Source of the DNA: Sanderia malayensis
Taxonomy: Eukaryota; Cnidaria; Scyphozoa; Semaeostomeae; Pelagiidae
Direction: 5' to 3'
Length of the DNA: 64,000 nt
Assembly (NCBI GenBank): GCA_013076295.1
Contig: RQOL01000500.1
Coordinates: 124,001 to 188,000 of the forward strand
Shown here piece after piece: positions 33,401-45,197 of the stretch. Under the pieces are notes generated by a model. That model was not told the DNA's origin and did no database searches. It saw only the letters and a list, made by a program, of their open reading frames with translations. How positions within the stretch are numbered: position 1 is the stretch's first letter; the number at the start of each line of letters is the position of its first letter. The translations under genes and the position numbers were made by a program.

Positions 33401-35018
33401 CATCTGGCTTCACGTGCGATGTTTGTGGTCAATACCCTGATATCCTATCATGTGACGCTACTTCTCTAGGATTCAAGAAATCTTTTCTAATGAGAAGTAA
33501 ATCTTTGTCCGCAAGCAGTTCAAGCCATCCCCTGGAAGGGAGATTGTTTTATTTATTTTTGAAATACGTTGGTGCCATGTTTTTATTAACTGCTAAAATA
33601 CTAAGATTGTTATTGAAAGTCAGCCGTTTTCTTCACTAGGTTCAGGTGTAGGGTTATGCTAAAACCGCAAAGATTGCGTTCCCTACTTCGCAAATTTTCT
33701 TTGAAACAAGTGATTTCTGGTTCTGAAGTCAAAGAAATGAAGGACCTACTGAAGGAGGAATCAACTCCAGTTTTAAGTTTTGTTATTTGGTGCAAAGCAG
33801 CATACGAATGTGTTGAATATTTCCCATCTGCAATTCTGAACTTTCTCAAGTGCATTTCATCCACTTCACCAGTGACATCATATTACCCCTTGTCAGACGA
33901 ATTTTGTAGTTTAATGGAAGATGTTTATAATCGAGTCAAACTCAGAGGAAATCCTGAGAAGCTATCCACCCTTCATCATATTTCCCCAATCATTTATGCC
34001 ATGGTAGTTGCTTTACCTGAAGGTGATCTTCCTTCAGAATTGATACATGTTTTAGCAGCAATAAGAGATAAGGCTAGTACCATTGGCAGTTTCCATCCAC
34101 ATACGTTAGAGTCAACCACGATTGAGAATAGGGAAAGTCATTTGGCATTTCTTCCGAATTGGCCAATTCTTAATATCCGTGGCATGTACAAAAAAGATAT
34201 GTTGAAATCAAAGAAAGACCAAAATTGCTGCACAAAGCAATATCGAGGTCATCCGTCATTAATTCCTGGAATTTTCACTCTTTATTGCAGACACGGTTGG
34301 ATCACTGGTATTATCATACAGGTTTTCTTTTCATCAAGACATTTCAAACTTGTGGATTTTGACATAGATATTTTTCACATCACACATATATGTTATGGCT
34401 TTGATATCATGGAGGTGCAAGAGTCTCCAAATACACCTTTCTCCATTTTTCGCACTCGGTTCAAGCAAGGTTTCACAAATTCTTGCTTTGTTGCATTCGA
34501 TTTTTTCAGATTTATCAATCCACATGCATTTTTCGTTCACTTTAATGAATTTGTATTATATTGTAGCTCCCAAAGCAATTATTTATGATAATAGTTGTCA
34601 TTTGCATGAGTACAGCTGGAATCGTGATCCTGGCTTTTTCAAGCAAGCGTCATTTTATGTGGATCGATTTCACTGGAAAAATCATACTGGTATCTCATAT
34701 GAATAATGCAAATAAATGTTTTTTTGCTGTTTGATGCCTGTGCTTGCATCAAAGAACAATGGGAGAGTTTGATTTTATGAAACGTTTGTCTTCTCATTTT
34801 CAATTTATGACACTTTTTATAGGTTGTGCAGATAGCTACAATTTGGACTGTACCCTCAATACGAAAGCGTAAATAGCCAAATCAACGAGCAGAGTAACTC
34901 TGTCTTGAAGAAAATTAAAAATCAAGGCAGCTACATGAGTCCATCTAATTTTAAAATGCACTGTAGACTGACTCTTTGGTACAGCAATAAAAAGGCAAAG
35001 CTTCTTACTAACCTTAAA
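30451..35018 (+). pseudogene. KDZ (Zisupton-like) transposase gene
   Basis: Many plus-strand exons form one protein. The N-terminal exon (about 30457-30930) ends in a Ser/Thr/Asp-rich linker but has TGA stops near 30624 and 30810. Later blocks are a SWIM-like finger, GFVCHSCKYGHHSCIHV (about 32556), and CDLCGASIDTATELDPNHKR. The core follows: FTCDVCGQYPDILSCDATSL (first Asp), YRGHPSLIPGIFTLYCRHG, VCYGFDIMEVQESPNTPF (needs splicing), IIYDNSCHLHEYSWNRDPGF (second Asp), FYVDRFHWKNHTGC and NSQINEQSNSVLKK (Glu). These match KDZ transposases with SWIM and cysteine clusters. A frameshift near 34860 and the stops argue for inactivity. Terminal repeats were not found. Confidence 0.65.
31437..31808. 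mobile_element. MITE with 8-base target duplication
   Basis: The ends CCAGGGTGCATTCCATGTA and inverted TACATGCAATGCACCGTGG close a 372-base element. TTGCTAAG is duplicated at 31429-31436 and 31809-31816. An 8-base duplication fits hAT, P or Zisupton-type transposition. The interior is rich in ACGCCA words in both halves. It lies in an intron of the KDZ gene. Confidence 0.85.
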
Positions 35019-35498
35019 TAATCAGCAAACTCTTTTCGTTTTTATTTTGTTACTAATGCTATGTTTGTAGATCTGTTTTTGATTTTGCATTTTTATTGCC
35101 TTTGGTTTTAATCTAATGATAATACTTTGTTGTTATAATGACAATTACTGATTTCATAAATATTATAAACGATTTGCTCATGACATAATTGTCTAAGACC
35201 ATGCATTATTATGGATGTAGCTTTTACCAAACGGTACATTTTGTCTTTATTTGACTTATTTTTCTCTGTTGTACAGACAAGTTCTATTGAATGCATTCCA
35301 CGCTTTATGTGATAAAAAATAATGCAAAGTTGGATGTTTTGTTTCAAAAGTTCCGAACACATGTTAAATAAAATATTCTAACATGTTTCTAGCATAATAT
35401 TAGTTAAACAAGTGACAATGATGTTGTTAATAGTACCTGGTAAGCTTTATCTTAAATAATGTAAAACAAACTAAACAAACAAGAAAAATGCGAGTAGT
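35019..35498. other. No gene recognised
   Basis: AT-rich DNA downstream of the KDZ gene. It should contain that element's right end, but no inverted partner was identified. Confidence 0.3.
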
Positions 35499-35736
35499 CA
35501 GTGGCGTAGATAAAGGGGGGTCAGGAGGCCGAAAAACCTCCCTGTAGAGCTAAACTGCTGTTTTTTCGGAAAATTTCTGATCTTGTTGGAAAATAAATAT
35601 CCTCTGTTTACGTTCAGTTCTAGCTAATTTCCTTATCTTATATTCATAGTCTTGAAGAAAAAAAATGCTTATTAAATTTTTGTCGGAACATCTGAATTTC
35701 TGGCCCCCTCTATAAAATTTCCTATCTACGCCATTG
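35499..35736. mobile_element. hAT-type MITE
   Basis: CAGTGGCGTAGATA at the left and its inverted copy (one change) at the right close a 238-base element. CGAGTAGT is duplicated at 35491-35498 and 35737-35744. The CAGTGGCG terminus and 8-base duplication are classic hAT features. Confidence 0.9.
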
Positions 35737-35966
35737 CGAGTAGTAATCACAAACCAATAAGCAATTCATTTATTCGTCAAAGTCGCTGTTATTTGAACTA
35801 TCCGCGTCATCGTTATATTCATCGTCATTCGAAACAGCTAGAATATGTCACTGGAAAATGCACTTTCAATCCACTCAACTTCGTATTTCTCATGCCATCA
35901 TGGCTTGAGATTGATGGAGGTTCTAAATTGATCTCTTTAAAAAGCAAAGGCAGATGCTATGGCATT

Positions 35967-36098
35967 CAGGGACGCTGGACTGAGGGGGCAGCGCCCCCTT
36001 GCTGTAACCTTACGGCACATGCACCGATCTAGCCTCTGAAGACGCCCTTTTTAAATTTTTCCCCACCCCCTTGCCGGTTTTTCGCTCCGGCGTCACTG
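35967..36098. mobile_element. Small hAT-type MITE
   Basis: CAGGGACGCTGGA and the inverted right end CAGTGACGCCGGA (read on minus) bound 132 bases. The flanks ATGGCATT (35959-35966) and ATAGCATT (36099-36106) form an 8-base duplication with one mismatch. Complementary GGGGGC/GCCCCC words lie just inside. Confidence 0.8.
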
Positions 36099-36817
36099 AT
36101 AGCATTACATTAATGACTTACTCTAGTGGGAGTTGGCTATCTAAGGCCGACACATTCAACAAATAAAAAAATTGTGGCGTATACCAATTTCATGGATAAC
36201 TCCTCCTTGCAAACTTTTAATGCATATTTAATGAATAAATGATAAAACTTGTTATGAAATCAGCTTGTGCAAAATGGATAGTTTATAAAGATTCACATAC
36301 CATATTCTGTGTCATTCAGTGCAAGTCTCGTCTCAATCACCACATTTGACATATCGTTATTGCAGTAGCAAGGGTGAATAATGTTTTGACCAATGAGTGC
36401 TTTGTTTTGAAATATCCCATCTACCAATCAGAGGGCTTAAAAGACAATGAAATTGTCAGACAAAGCAAGAAATGGCGGCCATTGAGCACACGAGCTGTGA
36501 GAAAGTGCCGTTGCAGTTCCAGCTCCTTGCATTTGGATTTTTGTAATAACAAACCAAACTGATTCTACCGTTTGCATTTTGGAAATTCCCCCTGAAATCG
36601 TAGTTATGATCAACTAAAGTTGGCCTAAGTTCCTTAGCTTCTGCGGGTTTGCACAACAGCTCAAATTCAACAAAACCGAAGGTAAAAATCGCAAATTAAA
36701 CAAATACCTTGTAGTTTAGTTTGCTCCTTTCAATCCATGTTTATCATTCTACACAATACAACATGGGCTGATGTCCAAAGACATTGCCTCGTTTCCCATC
36801 AATTTTTACCTTTTCCA

Positions 36818-39800
36818 TTAAAATGCTGACGAGGAAGGACGTGACCATGAAGAAATCTCTTCCATCAAAGTAAAAACAGCTTGTACTTCAACATCTCCAG
36901 CATCTAAGAATTCGAAATTGTCACCAACATCACTCTGCTGGGTCTGTTCTTCTTGTTCTTGAGGATCATCATCATCAGTGCCACGATTAAAAACTGCTGT
37001 GTTGGCTTTTGCTGACAAATCTTCAATCAGCTTGATGATTTGAGCCTTGCAGATATGACATTCACTTACAGCTGAAAGATTGCATTCAACGTGGAAGGAA
37101 TGACCGCACTGAATAATTCGCCAAATGGAACTCACTACTGAACATCCACTCTTGTCACATTTCCTGTTGACATTTTGAAGGTACACTAAATAGACATATT
37201 TTATTAATGACTTACTCACTTTATTGGTATGTTTTACTAATAGCAATAAAGCAACCAGAGTAAACTTTCTTTTTGGAAAAGAAAATTTACATAAGAAAGT
37301 TTGCAGAGGGAAGGGGTAGCTCATTTTTCTACTTACTTTGTACTACAAGGTGAACATGCAGGGTTATTGTAAGCAAGAGGTAGCACTTGATTGCTGACAA
37401 CTGACTCCTGAAAAATGTTTGGCAACTTCCACTTGGAAACAGTTTTTCTTTGTCTGGACATCCTTGGAATCATTTTTCCTTCCTGTGCGCTGTTTCTCAA
37501 AATGGCAAGTTTTTGAACAAGAAACTTTGCAGCTTTCAACTTTAGTACTTTGATCTTGCCTGGGCTGAAGCTGTATTTGCGAGGGGGGACAAACCACGAT
37601 TTGAATTCATGGAGCTCATGTTTGGAGGCATCAATTCCCCTCGCTTTCAAGAAAATATTTTCAACACTATCTGTTGGTTTTGTCCTGCTTCTGAGAACAG
37701 AGTGAAAGTTTTCGACAGGATACTCATGAAAGACATTTAAAGAATTGAGCAAGATGTTAAACAGAGGATGATTGGTTTTTTTAAATGACTGAAAGTCGTT
37801 AGAAGAATAAGGAGAGCCTTGTTATAGTGTCTCCTTTTGAAAACCATCAACATCATCCAACAACGAAGAACTGACTGAATGTAAGGCAAAGAATAATTGT
37901 TCTTGAATTCAATTGAATACAAGCTCAAGACAAGAGGGCAGTATGTATCAAGAAGGTTTATGAGTGTCACATATTCCACCTCCTTACAATTTCTAAAAAC
38001 TGACACTATCATCACGAACCAGTGACCAGTGACCAACCACCATAAAGGACTTCTAGCAATAAAGACTGCCGCCACGCTTTTGGTTTCTTGGCTAAAAATG
38101 CTTTTTCCCCAAACCGAAAAGAATAAAGCTCTTTGAAAACAGAATGAAACTTGAGGACAACTGTTTCCCTTGAATTCAAGGAGATATGCAATGGACCAAT
38201 GAAAGGAATAATATTACTTTGTCCAGAAAAAAAGAATGTGTCAGAATAGACAAGCTGGCGGATATAGAATTGTGTTGGCCAGTCTCCAACAAAGGGAAGA
38301 AAGAATTTGGCAACGTATAAGGAAAGGCCATTTTCAAGCATGTACTTCACAGCAGCTAAAAGATCTTGAAATGACTTTAATGGCATCTCCAAGCAATCTA
38401 CCAATTTTGTGTCATCCATTGATCTCATTTGTTTCAATTCTGTTTGCTGATAATCATGCACCAGAAGCCTTTGTCTCTCAGCTGCAGGGTCAAAATACTT
38501 GGCAGTAATCCAGGCATATCTTGAGCATATGATTTTGACAAGTGGGACATGCATTCTTCAACCATTTCTTTGAGTAATGAAGCATCTGCAGGATGTTGAC
38601 TAAGTGCACTAGAATTTCCTTCAATTGGTATGGCTTTGATATTTTTGAAAACTTTAACAAGTAGGGTTGACATATGTGTAGCTTGTGTTTGTTTCATTTC
38701 GTATGGCCGGTGTTGGGTGTGGAGGTTGTGGTAGTCGTCAATGAAAAATACAATGAAGTGTTCATGCTTAACTGATTCTTCAAAGAAGTTCTTGACAGCT
38801 TCCTGGTGATTTGCAGATGAAGAAAGAGATGCTGATTTAACAGTACGAGGATGAGCTGCAATTCCAAGATTTCTCAATGGATCCATTTCAGGATTTCCTT
38901 CATCTCCAAACAGATCAGTGCATCTTTGTCGAACTCTTAGGATTTCCTCTTTAAGATCAAAGGCAGCTGAAGATTTTGAAACAAGGTCATCATATAGCTC
39001 CTGGCTTATCGTAACAGTGGCCTCTGTTTGACATGACTTTTCAGTGGTTTCAGCTTGAAATATATCAGGGAGAGGGGGTGGAACAATCTGACTGGATGAG
39101 GTGTAGATTTCTTTTGCTAACATTTAGCGCTAGCCTCTTTAACAGATCGCGTGTGTTGTAGGACAAATTATATTTTGGTAAATTCATTTTTGCACCATAA
39201 TTAAACACACATAACATGTACTTACATTTTATTTTTCATTTTTCCTCAAAAATTTTTCGCTGCCCTTCGATCAACAGTTGAGACGCAACATTCGAAAACA
39301 AACAGTTCATCTCACTGATGTAGCTACCGAAGGGCAGCGAAAAATTTTTGAGGAAAAATGAAAAATAAAATGTAAGTACATGTTATGTGTGTTTAATTAT
39401 GGTGCAAAAATGAATTTACCAAAATATAATGAGGTGTAGATTGTTGAAGCTGAATTTTGGCTGGATGTCTGGCTCTCTGTGTCGGTATACGAGGATTCCC
39501 ATTCCATTTCATCTTCAGGTTTAAATCCATATTTACTTAGGGTGGAGTATATCTGTAATATGGTATTTACTTTAGAACAAATTTAAATACTAAGTCAGTG
39601 ATATTAATGTATGCAATTGTAATAACCATGCACAATTTAAATTATCAATTGTTAATCATACCTTATCAATGAAAGCTGTTGATACGCGGTGCGCCAATTC
39701 ATCACCCAAAACGTCTTTTCTACAACACTTCAGCAAACACTGTGAACAGCGTTTTGAAATATTTGGTCGACGTCCACCATCTTCAGTTTCAAAGCTTCTA

Positions 39801-39922
39801 TAGATGCTTACCACCTCGGCCAAACCATTCCCTCTTAAGCAAATAATCTTGTCTTCATCCTTTTCTTCGCAAATCCAACGATCATGACGTGGATTATGAC
39901 AGGATTTTGTAAATCCCGGCAT
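36818..39922 (-). CDS. Multi-exon RING-type protein of a long-TIR transposon, function unknown
   Basis: ATG at 39922 starts MPGFTKSCHNPRHDRWICEE with paired Cys. Exons continue at about 39566-39429 (then an insertion at 39110-39428), 39109-38500, 38500-37760, 37750-37335 and 37190-36818. Blocks include VKHEHFIVFFIDDYHNLHTQ, YVAKFFLPFVGDWPTQFYIR, and NVFHEYPVENFHSVLRSRTK followed by FVPPRKYSFSPGKIKVLKLK. The C-terminus is RING-like (CDKSGC, CGHSFHVEC, CHIC) with an acidic, Gln-rich tail. I recall similar unnamed cnidarian proteins. 'FFIDDYH', 'GDWP' and 'EN.HS..R' could hold catalytic acids of a transposase (inference). It is the element's only gene. Frameshifts near 38500 and 37740 may be introns. 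Confidence 0.55.
39110..39428 (-). mobile_element. Foldback retroposon-like insertion with 14-base duplication
   Basis: ATGAGGTGTAGATT occurs at 39096-39109 and 39429-39442, flanking 319 bases. Most of the insertion is a near-perfect hairpin with arms of about 105 bases (about 39167-39269 and 39329-39428). An asymmetric stretch of about 57 bases (39110-39166) contains a small GCTAACATTTAGC hairpin. Removing one duplicate and the insertion restores the reading frame of the host exon. A 14-base duplication is typical of LINE-driven insertion, whereas the long arms resemble a DNA foldback. Class unresolved. Confidence 0.8.
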
Positions 39923-41442
39923 TCTCAATAATTATTTTGATGAACATAAAATACGAAACTCTCATTTGCAACAATTAATTTTTCCGCCAACTAGACTACT
40001 TATTTTCCCGCTAAAAATGAAATCCTTGAATGAAATCCATGGTCAAAAACTCGTGACAAAAATTAACAAAAAGCAAAGAAGCGAAGGGATAAGTAAGTCA
40101 GAAAAACGATCAGAAACATTCGCTTAAAATATCAGCTGATTCTTGGAAAAAAAGTAAGCAAAACTGATGGGAAACGAGGCAATGTCTTTGGATACATCAG
40201 CCCACGGCGTTTGGCACACGTTGTTTTCCATGTTGTTTGTTATTGTTGCAGAAGCTGGACGTGCTGGACAGTCTTCGTGTTTTGGCACGAAAATAAGGAA
40301 TAAAGTTGCAATGGACGTTGATAAAGAACCTTATATGTTGTATTGTGTAGAATGATAAACATGGATTGAAAGGAGCAAACTAAACTACAAGGTATTTGTT
40401 TAATTTGCGATTTTTACCTTCGGTTTTGTTGAATTTGAGCTGTTGTGCAAACCCGCAGAAGCTAGGGAACTTAGGCCAACTTTAGTTGATCATAACTACG
40501 ATTTCAGGGGGAATTTCCAAAATGCAAACGGTAGAATCAGTTTGGTTTGTTATTACAAAAATCCAAATGCAAGGAGCTGGAACTGCAACGGCACTTTCTC
40601 ACAGCTCATGTGCTCAATGGCCGCCATTTCTTGCTTTGTCTGACAATTTCATTGTCTTTTAAGCCCTCTGATTGGTAGATGGGATATTTCAAAACAAAGC
40701 ACTCATTGGTCAAAACATTATTCACCCTTGCTTATTGCAGTATTTCAGTCTCTGTAAATGAAGATTTTCTTAGCATCTTGCCATAAAAGACAATCAGCGG
40801 AATGCAAAATAAGTCACAATTTAATTTAATGGCCTTGCACAGCGCTAGTCGCTTTAAATCAAACAATTTGAAAACTGGCCAACCATTCACACCGCCAGTA
40901 ACTAAGGCAGAAATTTGTGCACATCATTCTATGAGAACACTCTTGGGGATCACCTTTTCAAATTAAAAACCAACAAAACGAAAAACATAATAAAGAAACA
41001 AAGCAACTTCCAATCAATTACGACATCTGACAAAAGCTTCATTTCATGTAAATTTTTATTTTAGCTAATTTTCAACAATTAAGATTAGCGGTAGTTGAGG
41101 TTCCATTTTCTGGAACTTTTCTACCAAAAGGAAATAACATGCAAAGAACATCCTTCGTATTGTGAAGATTCTAAATTACATTGTAGTCATCAAACCTTCA
41201 AACTGCAACCGTAGCGCTGTGCAAGGCCATTAAATTAAAGCCATTAAATTAAATTGTGACTTATTTTGCATTCCGCTGATTGTCTTTTATGGCAAGCCAC
41301 TAAGAAAATCTTCATTTACATAGACTGAAATTCTGCAATAACGATATGTCAAATGTGGTGATTGAGACGAGACTTGCACAGAACGACACAATATGGTATG
41401 TCAATCTTTATAAACTGTCCATTTTGCACAAGCTGATTTCAT

Positions 41443-43468
41443 TGCAATTCTTATTATTTATCTATAACAGATGCAGTTCCAATTTTGATTCTTCAGAAGG
41501 AATGGGGTGGGGTTATGGATAAGACTAAGTATGTCACTCTTGTACTCATTTTCATCGTCCCTCTCCATTTTTTAATCATGTTGGTAGTGTATTTACTCGA
41601 TTCAACACCGCGGCGCTCTTTTAGTTTTCAGAGCTTTAGATGCAGGTGACGGTGCTTAATCGATGATGGTACTCTTTGAATGTCTGTTGTTTGTGAACTA
41701 GAAAAATAAATTTTAATAACGAACGTTAAATAAAAGCGCTTTTAAGAACGCTCACAAAAATTGTCTTTATGCAAGAAAATACCATGAATTCTCTTTTAAG
41801 CCCCCTTTCAATTAAGCCTCTCCTCTCCTATTAGCCCCCTTTTCAAAAAGAAAAGATATTTAGACCCCTTTCCCCACTTAGCCCCCACTTCACAATTTCA
41901 GCAATGTCAAACATAAGTAAATTTGACAGAAAAAGAGGAATTGATTCATTGGTTGTTCAATACTTCTCATGAAATCAAAATTCAAAACAGTTTTAAACGT
42001 TGCCGATTTTGTTGAGCTGTGACTTTTAATTTTGATTGGTGCTGTTTAAAAAATTCGATTTCAGATGCGGCGTTTATGCGTGGCGGCTCTCGGTCGAATA
42101 AATACTGTTTACGTCACTTGTTCCATCTCCTCTATCTCACGAGTGAATAACATTCTTTAATTTCTAATTACCATACAACAAAAAGAAAGGAGTCGAATGA
42201 AGACAAAGTTTACCGTTTTGTAAATTAGCAACTATATAGAGCTACTGCACAGCCTTAGACAATCTTTCCAGAAGCAGATCGATTGCAATGTCAGATAAAT
42301 CAATGATTATCAGCATAGCAACAAAATATATCATCAAAACAGAAAACAGTAAATAGAAACTAGCTAAAGTACAAAATCAATATTCAACAAAAAACTTATA
42401 AATTGAAGAGAAAATAACAGCTTTTCGGGTTCAGTGAAATTCCATTATGAACTGAATTATATAAGAGAACAGCTAAATTTATTGATATGAAATCATTGCT
42501 AATTTAAAAACATGACAATTAATGTTTTTAAACAGATTTCGTATTAGTGTGTAATGTTATGCTTTATTGGCGTATATTAAAATTTGCAAAAATTTATTGC
42601 AGATATGTATCATGGAACCTTATTATTGGCTCTAACGTGCAAAGTTGAGAGAGAAGGGAACTGTTGGAAGGTGAGTGATAAAACGTCACTTGAAAATATG
42701 AAATGAGCGTAGAAGAGAAGTAGAGAACCGACACTTGAGTGGTGCGCAAAACTAGTTGATTGGAACTTGAATAGAGACTGCTCTTACACACTGGACTGTA
42801 TTATACTCAGTCACATATGTTCACATTATTTATATCATCAATTCATGACAAGCTCAGAGATGCTTATCATGAATCATAAATATCTTTAGTGATATACAGC
42901 TGTAATGTACATTAATGAACCTAAACGAGGAAACTCTGCAATGTTGAACCGGTTACAATTAACTTAACTTGGATGGCCGGTGTAGTATGCTTTTGCGTAC
43001 CCCAGGCATTTTGGTAACCCGATGAAACATAATCTGTTTCACGGCGTGGTATATAGAGTAACAAAACGGAACGCGTTTCAGCTCCCTCAAGGAAGGGATA
43101 ACAGGATATCGGAGAGAGAAGTATAAAGAAAATATAATGGAAAATAAATCGCCAAATTGTAACAGGATAACAGGATAACAGGATATAAGTATGACAAACA
43201 ATCATCATAGTGAAAGAAGAAAATTCATTGGAAAACAAATCACCTATAACTGAATAGGTTGTGACGAAAAATCAAGAGGGGACATTTTTACATGCGTTTG
43301 TGTAACATGTGTATTTTATATGGGGGACACTTTTGCATGACACGAAATTTGTCAGGCATTTTGGTCCCCCTTGCTGTTTTGCCTGAGGTTATCGAAACGC
43401 CTATGACACCGGCAAGTCATTCATATACTTAATTCATTATAACATTATTAAAACTACATAGATAATAC
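41443..43468. other. About 2 kb without recognised genes
   Basis: Short open frames occur (for example minus-strand frames at 42594 and 42921), but composition and lack of motifs argue against coding. A short repeat of ACAGGATA lies at 43161-43186. Confidence 0.4.
43161..43186. repeat. Short tandem repeat of an 8-base unit
   Basis: AACAGGAT is repeated three times in tandem (43161-43184), with a similar word nearby at 43100. Confidence 0.8.
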
Positions 43469-43471
43469 TAA

Positions 43472-43917
43472 GGCCCTGTTTATATGGAGACTGATACATC
43501 GGTCAAGCGAGTTATATCGTTTAGCCGAGATGAAAGCTGTTTGTGTTTATATGATATCAGCATGACTCGTTTCATTTCGGTTGCGTGTTTATATGGAAAC
43601 CGATATATCTTTATTATCGGTCATGTCTGTTTTCAACCACTTGGTGACGCATGCGTAATGGGAAATATGTCAGCTCGGCAAAGCGATACATCGCCTGGTG
43701 AGCCTTTATATGGAAAAACAGTGTGCTGCCTTGGCCAAGTGATATATCGGCTAGCCGATATATCCCCTCAGAGAAGCGATATATCGGTTAGACGATATAT
43801 CGCTCATCTCATATAAACACTCAACCGATATCACTGTAAAATCCATGGCCTGGAGATATATCGGCCAAGCGAGATAACTCGCCTAGCCGATATATCGGTC
43901 TCCATATAAACAGGCCC
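43472..43917. mobile_element. PIF/Harbinger-type MITE rich in palindromic words
   Basis: GGCCCTGTTTATATGGAGAC and its inverted right end bound 446 bases. TAA is duplicated at 43469-43471 and 43918-43920. The interior contains about ten copies of CGATATATCG-like palindromes with GGCTAGCC linkers, plus repeated TTTATATGGA. The ends resemble the MITE at 8544 (GGCCC..GTTTA), suggesting one superfamily. Confidence 0.88.
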
Positions 43918-43920
43918 TAA

Positions 43921-44910
43921 AACTACTAAGCAACTGGCATAAGGTAACAGATTACTGAAACTAATTCTCAGGGCTTCCATCTTCGGGATAAGACAACAGA
44001 CGCCTGCCATGTGCTATGGGAAACCCTTCTTCTTTGTGAAGCATAAATGCTAGAACCTAGGAAATCAGAAAGAGAATACAAGAAGCAGTAATTAAGACAT
44101 GTCATAAATTGTACGGCATATGGTTCACTAACAATGTAAAGATATAAATAGTCGTATTCTTGAATGTGCCATTACCTAAAAAGCTAAAACGAATTGATTG
44201 AATCCATATCGTGTCTGGGCGGTCTTAAGATTTCGAATAAATGGTACTGACATACCAAAATTTATCAGATTTTGTTGAAGATGGCCACTCTATAAAAAGC
44301 AATAGTTATACTAGAGGGGAAAAGATCTGGCGTTTAAATAATGAATAAACACCTACAATGCATTGCAGATAGATAATGCTGGAAATGCTGAAAAACATTT
44401 ACCAGGTCATCACCAACAAGCCAAGTGTAATCCAAAGATTTTTTCTCTAACTTTCTATACTGGCCATTTTTAAAAAGATGAGATCGTTGTGAGAATCGCT
44501 TGCCAGTTTCAAGTTCTTTGAAATATTTCTGCAGATTGCAACAACTAATTCATTAAGCCTCCAATAAAATAGGGATAAAAAAGCAATATGGATTGCAGCA
44601 TTGTTTCCAAATTCAATTCACAATAGTCAACAAGAAATAGTAATTTAAGAAATGTGTATTTGGTCTTATCTTGTCCATATATCTTTTAAATTATTTATTG
44701 CTATTATTATTATTTTAAATTATTTATGCTTCTGAGTATGTTGTGCACATCCATCTTGAAAGTATGCTTTCATTATTGTTTGATAAGAATCACTGGTACT
44801 GAATGCTGCGCTGGAGCTTTTCGTGCCTTTATCGCGCCATTCGCGCCATGTTTGTGCCATTCTTGCGATGTCTTCAAAACGAGGCTGATCCACAAGCCCA
44901 TGTTTCAAAA
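43921..44910. other. No gene recognised
   Basis: Non-coding AT-rich DNA upstream of the SAM-domain exon. It would contain that gene's promoter, but no clear element was seen. Confidence 0.35.
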
Positions 44911-45197
44911 ATGGCATCTGGTGAAGAAGTGAGAAGTTTTCTCGAGCGGAACAACCTTAGTCACTACGTGAATCACTTCTTGAATGAAGGTTATGATGAT
45001 TTGAGCCAGATAGTGGACATGGTGGATAAGTATTCGGAACTTGAAAGCCTGATGAAGGATGTCCAGATGTTTCAAAAGCCTGGTCATAGAAAAAGATTTG
45101 TTGCTACAATCCAAATCTTAGCATCTAAAACTCAGCACGGGGAGCCAGTAAAAGTAGAAGAAAAGCCAGAGGCTGTGCAGGCTGTTGTGAATGACAG
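44911..45197 (+). CDS. SAM-domain exon
   Basis: ATG at 44911 starts MASGEEVRSFLERNNLSHYV. The next ~60 residues form a complete SAM fold: LERNNLSHYVNHFLNEGYDD, LSQIVDM, LESLMKDVQMF and GHRKRFVATIQIL. SAM domains mediate protein-protein contacts. The exon ends at AATGACAG|GTCGCC, a weak donor; without splicing the frame runs on to a stop at 45236. The coiled-coil exon from 45557 may belong to the same gene. The whole reading looks under constraint, unlike most of the window, so this may be a host gene or a recent TE passenger. Confidence 0.6.

Larger units (their letters stand above)
36367..40732. mobile_element. Long-TIR DNA transposon, superfamily unresolved (MULE-like)
   Basis: The ends AGCAAGGGTGAATAATG and their inverted copy begin terminal inverted repeats of about 440 bases (36367-36805 and 40166-40732; the right one has about 120 extra bases). 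TATTGCAGT is duplicated at 36358-36366 and 40733-40741. Long TIRs plus a 9-base duplication are most familiar from MULE/Mutator elements. The single minus-strand gene inside has a RING-like finger and no transposase motif I recognise. The TIR boundary is certain because the host is a palindrome. Confidence 0.8.
36254..41442. mobile_element. Foldback element hosting a larger transposon
   Basis: The block 36254-36366 is the inverted copy of about 41330-41442. Its continuation 40742 to about 40860 is inverted at about 41215-41335. Removing the insertion 36367-40732 restores a single palindrome of about 820 bases with arms near 235 bases. There is no coding capacity. Its own target duplication was not identified. 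Confidence 0.75.

Noticed and set aside
40167..40643. Plus-strand ORFs
   Set aside because: They lie within the right terminal inverted repeat. A mirror frame exists in the left repeat on the opposite strand.
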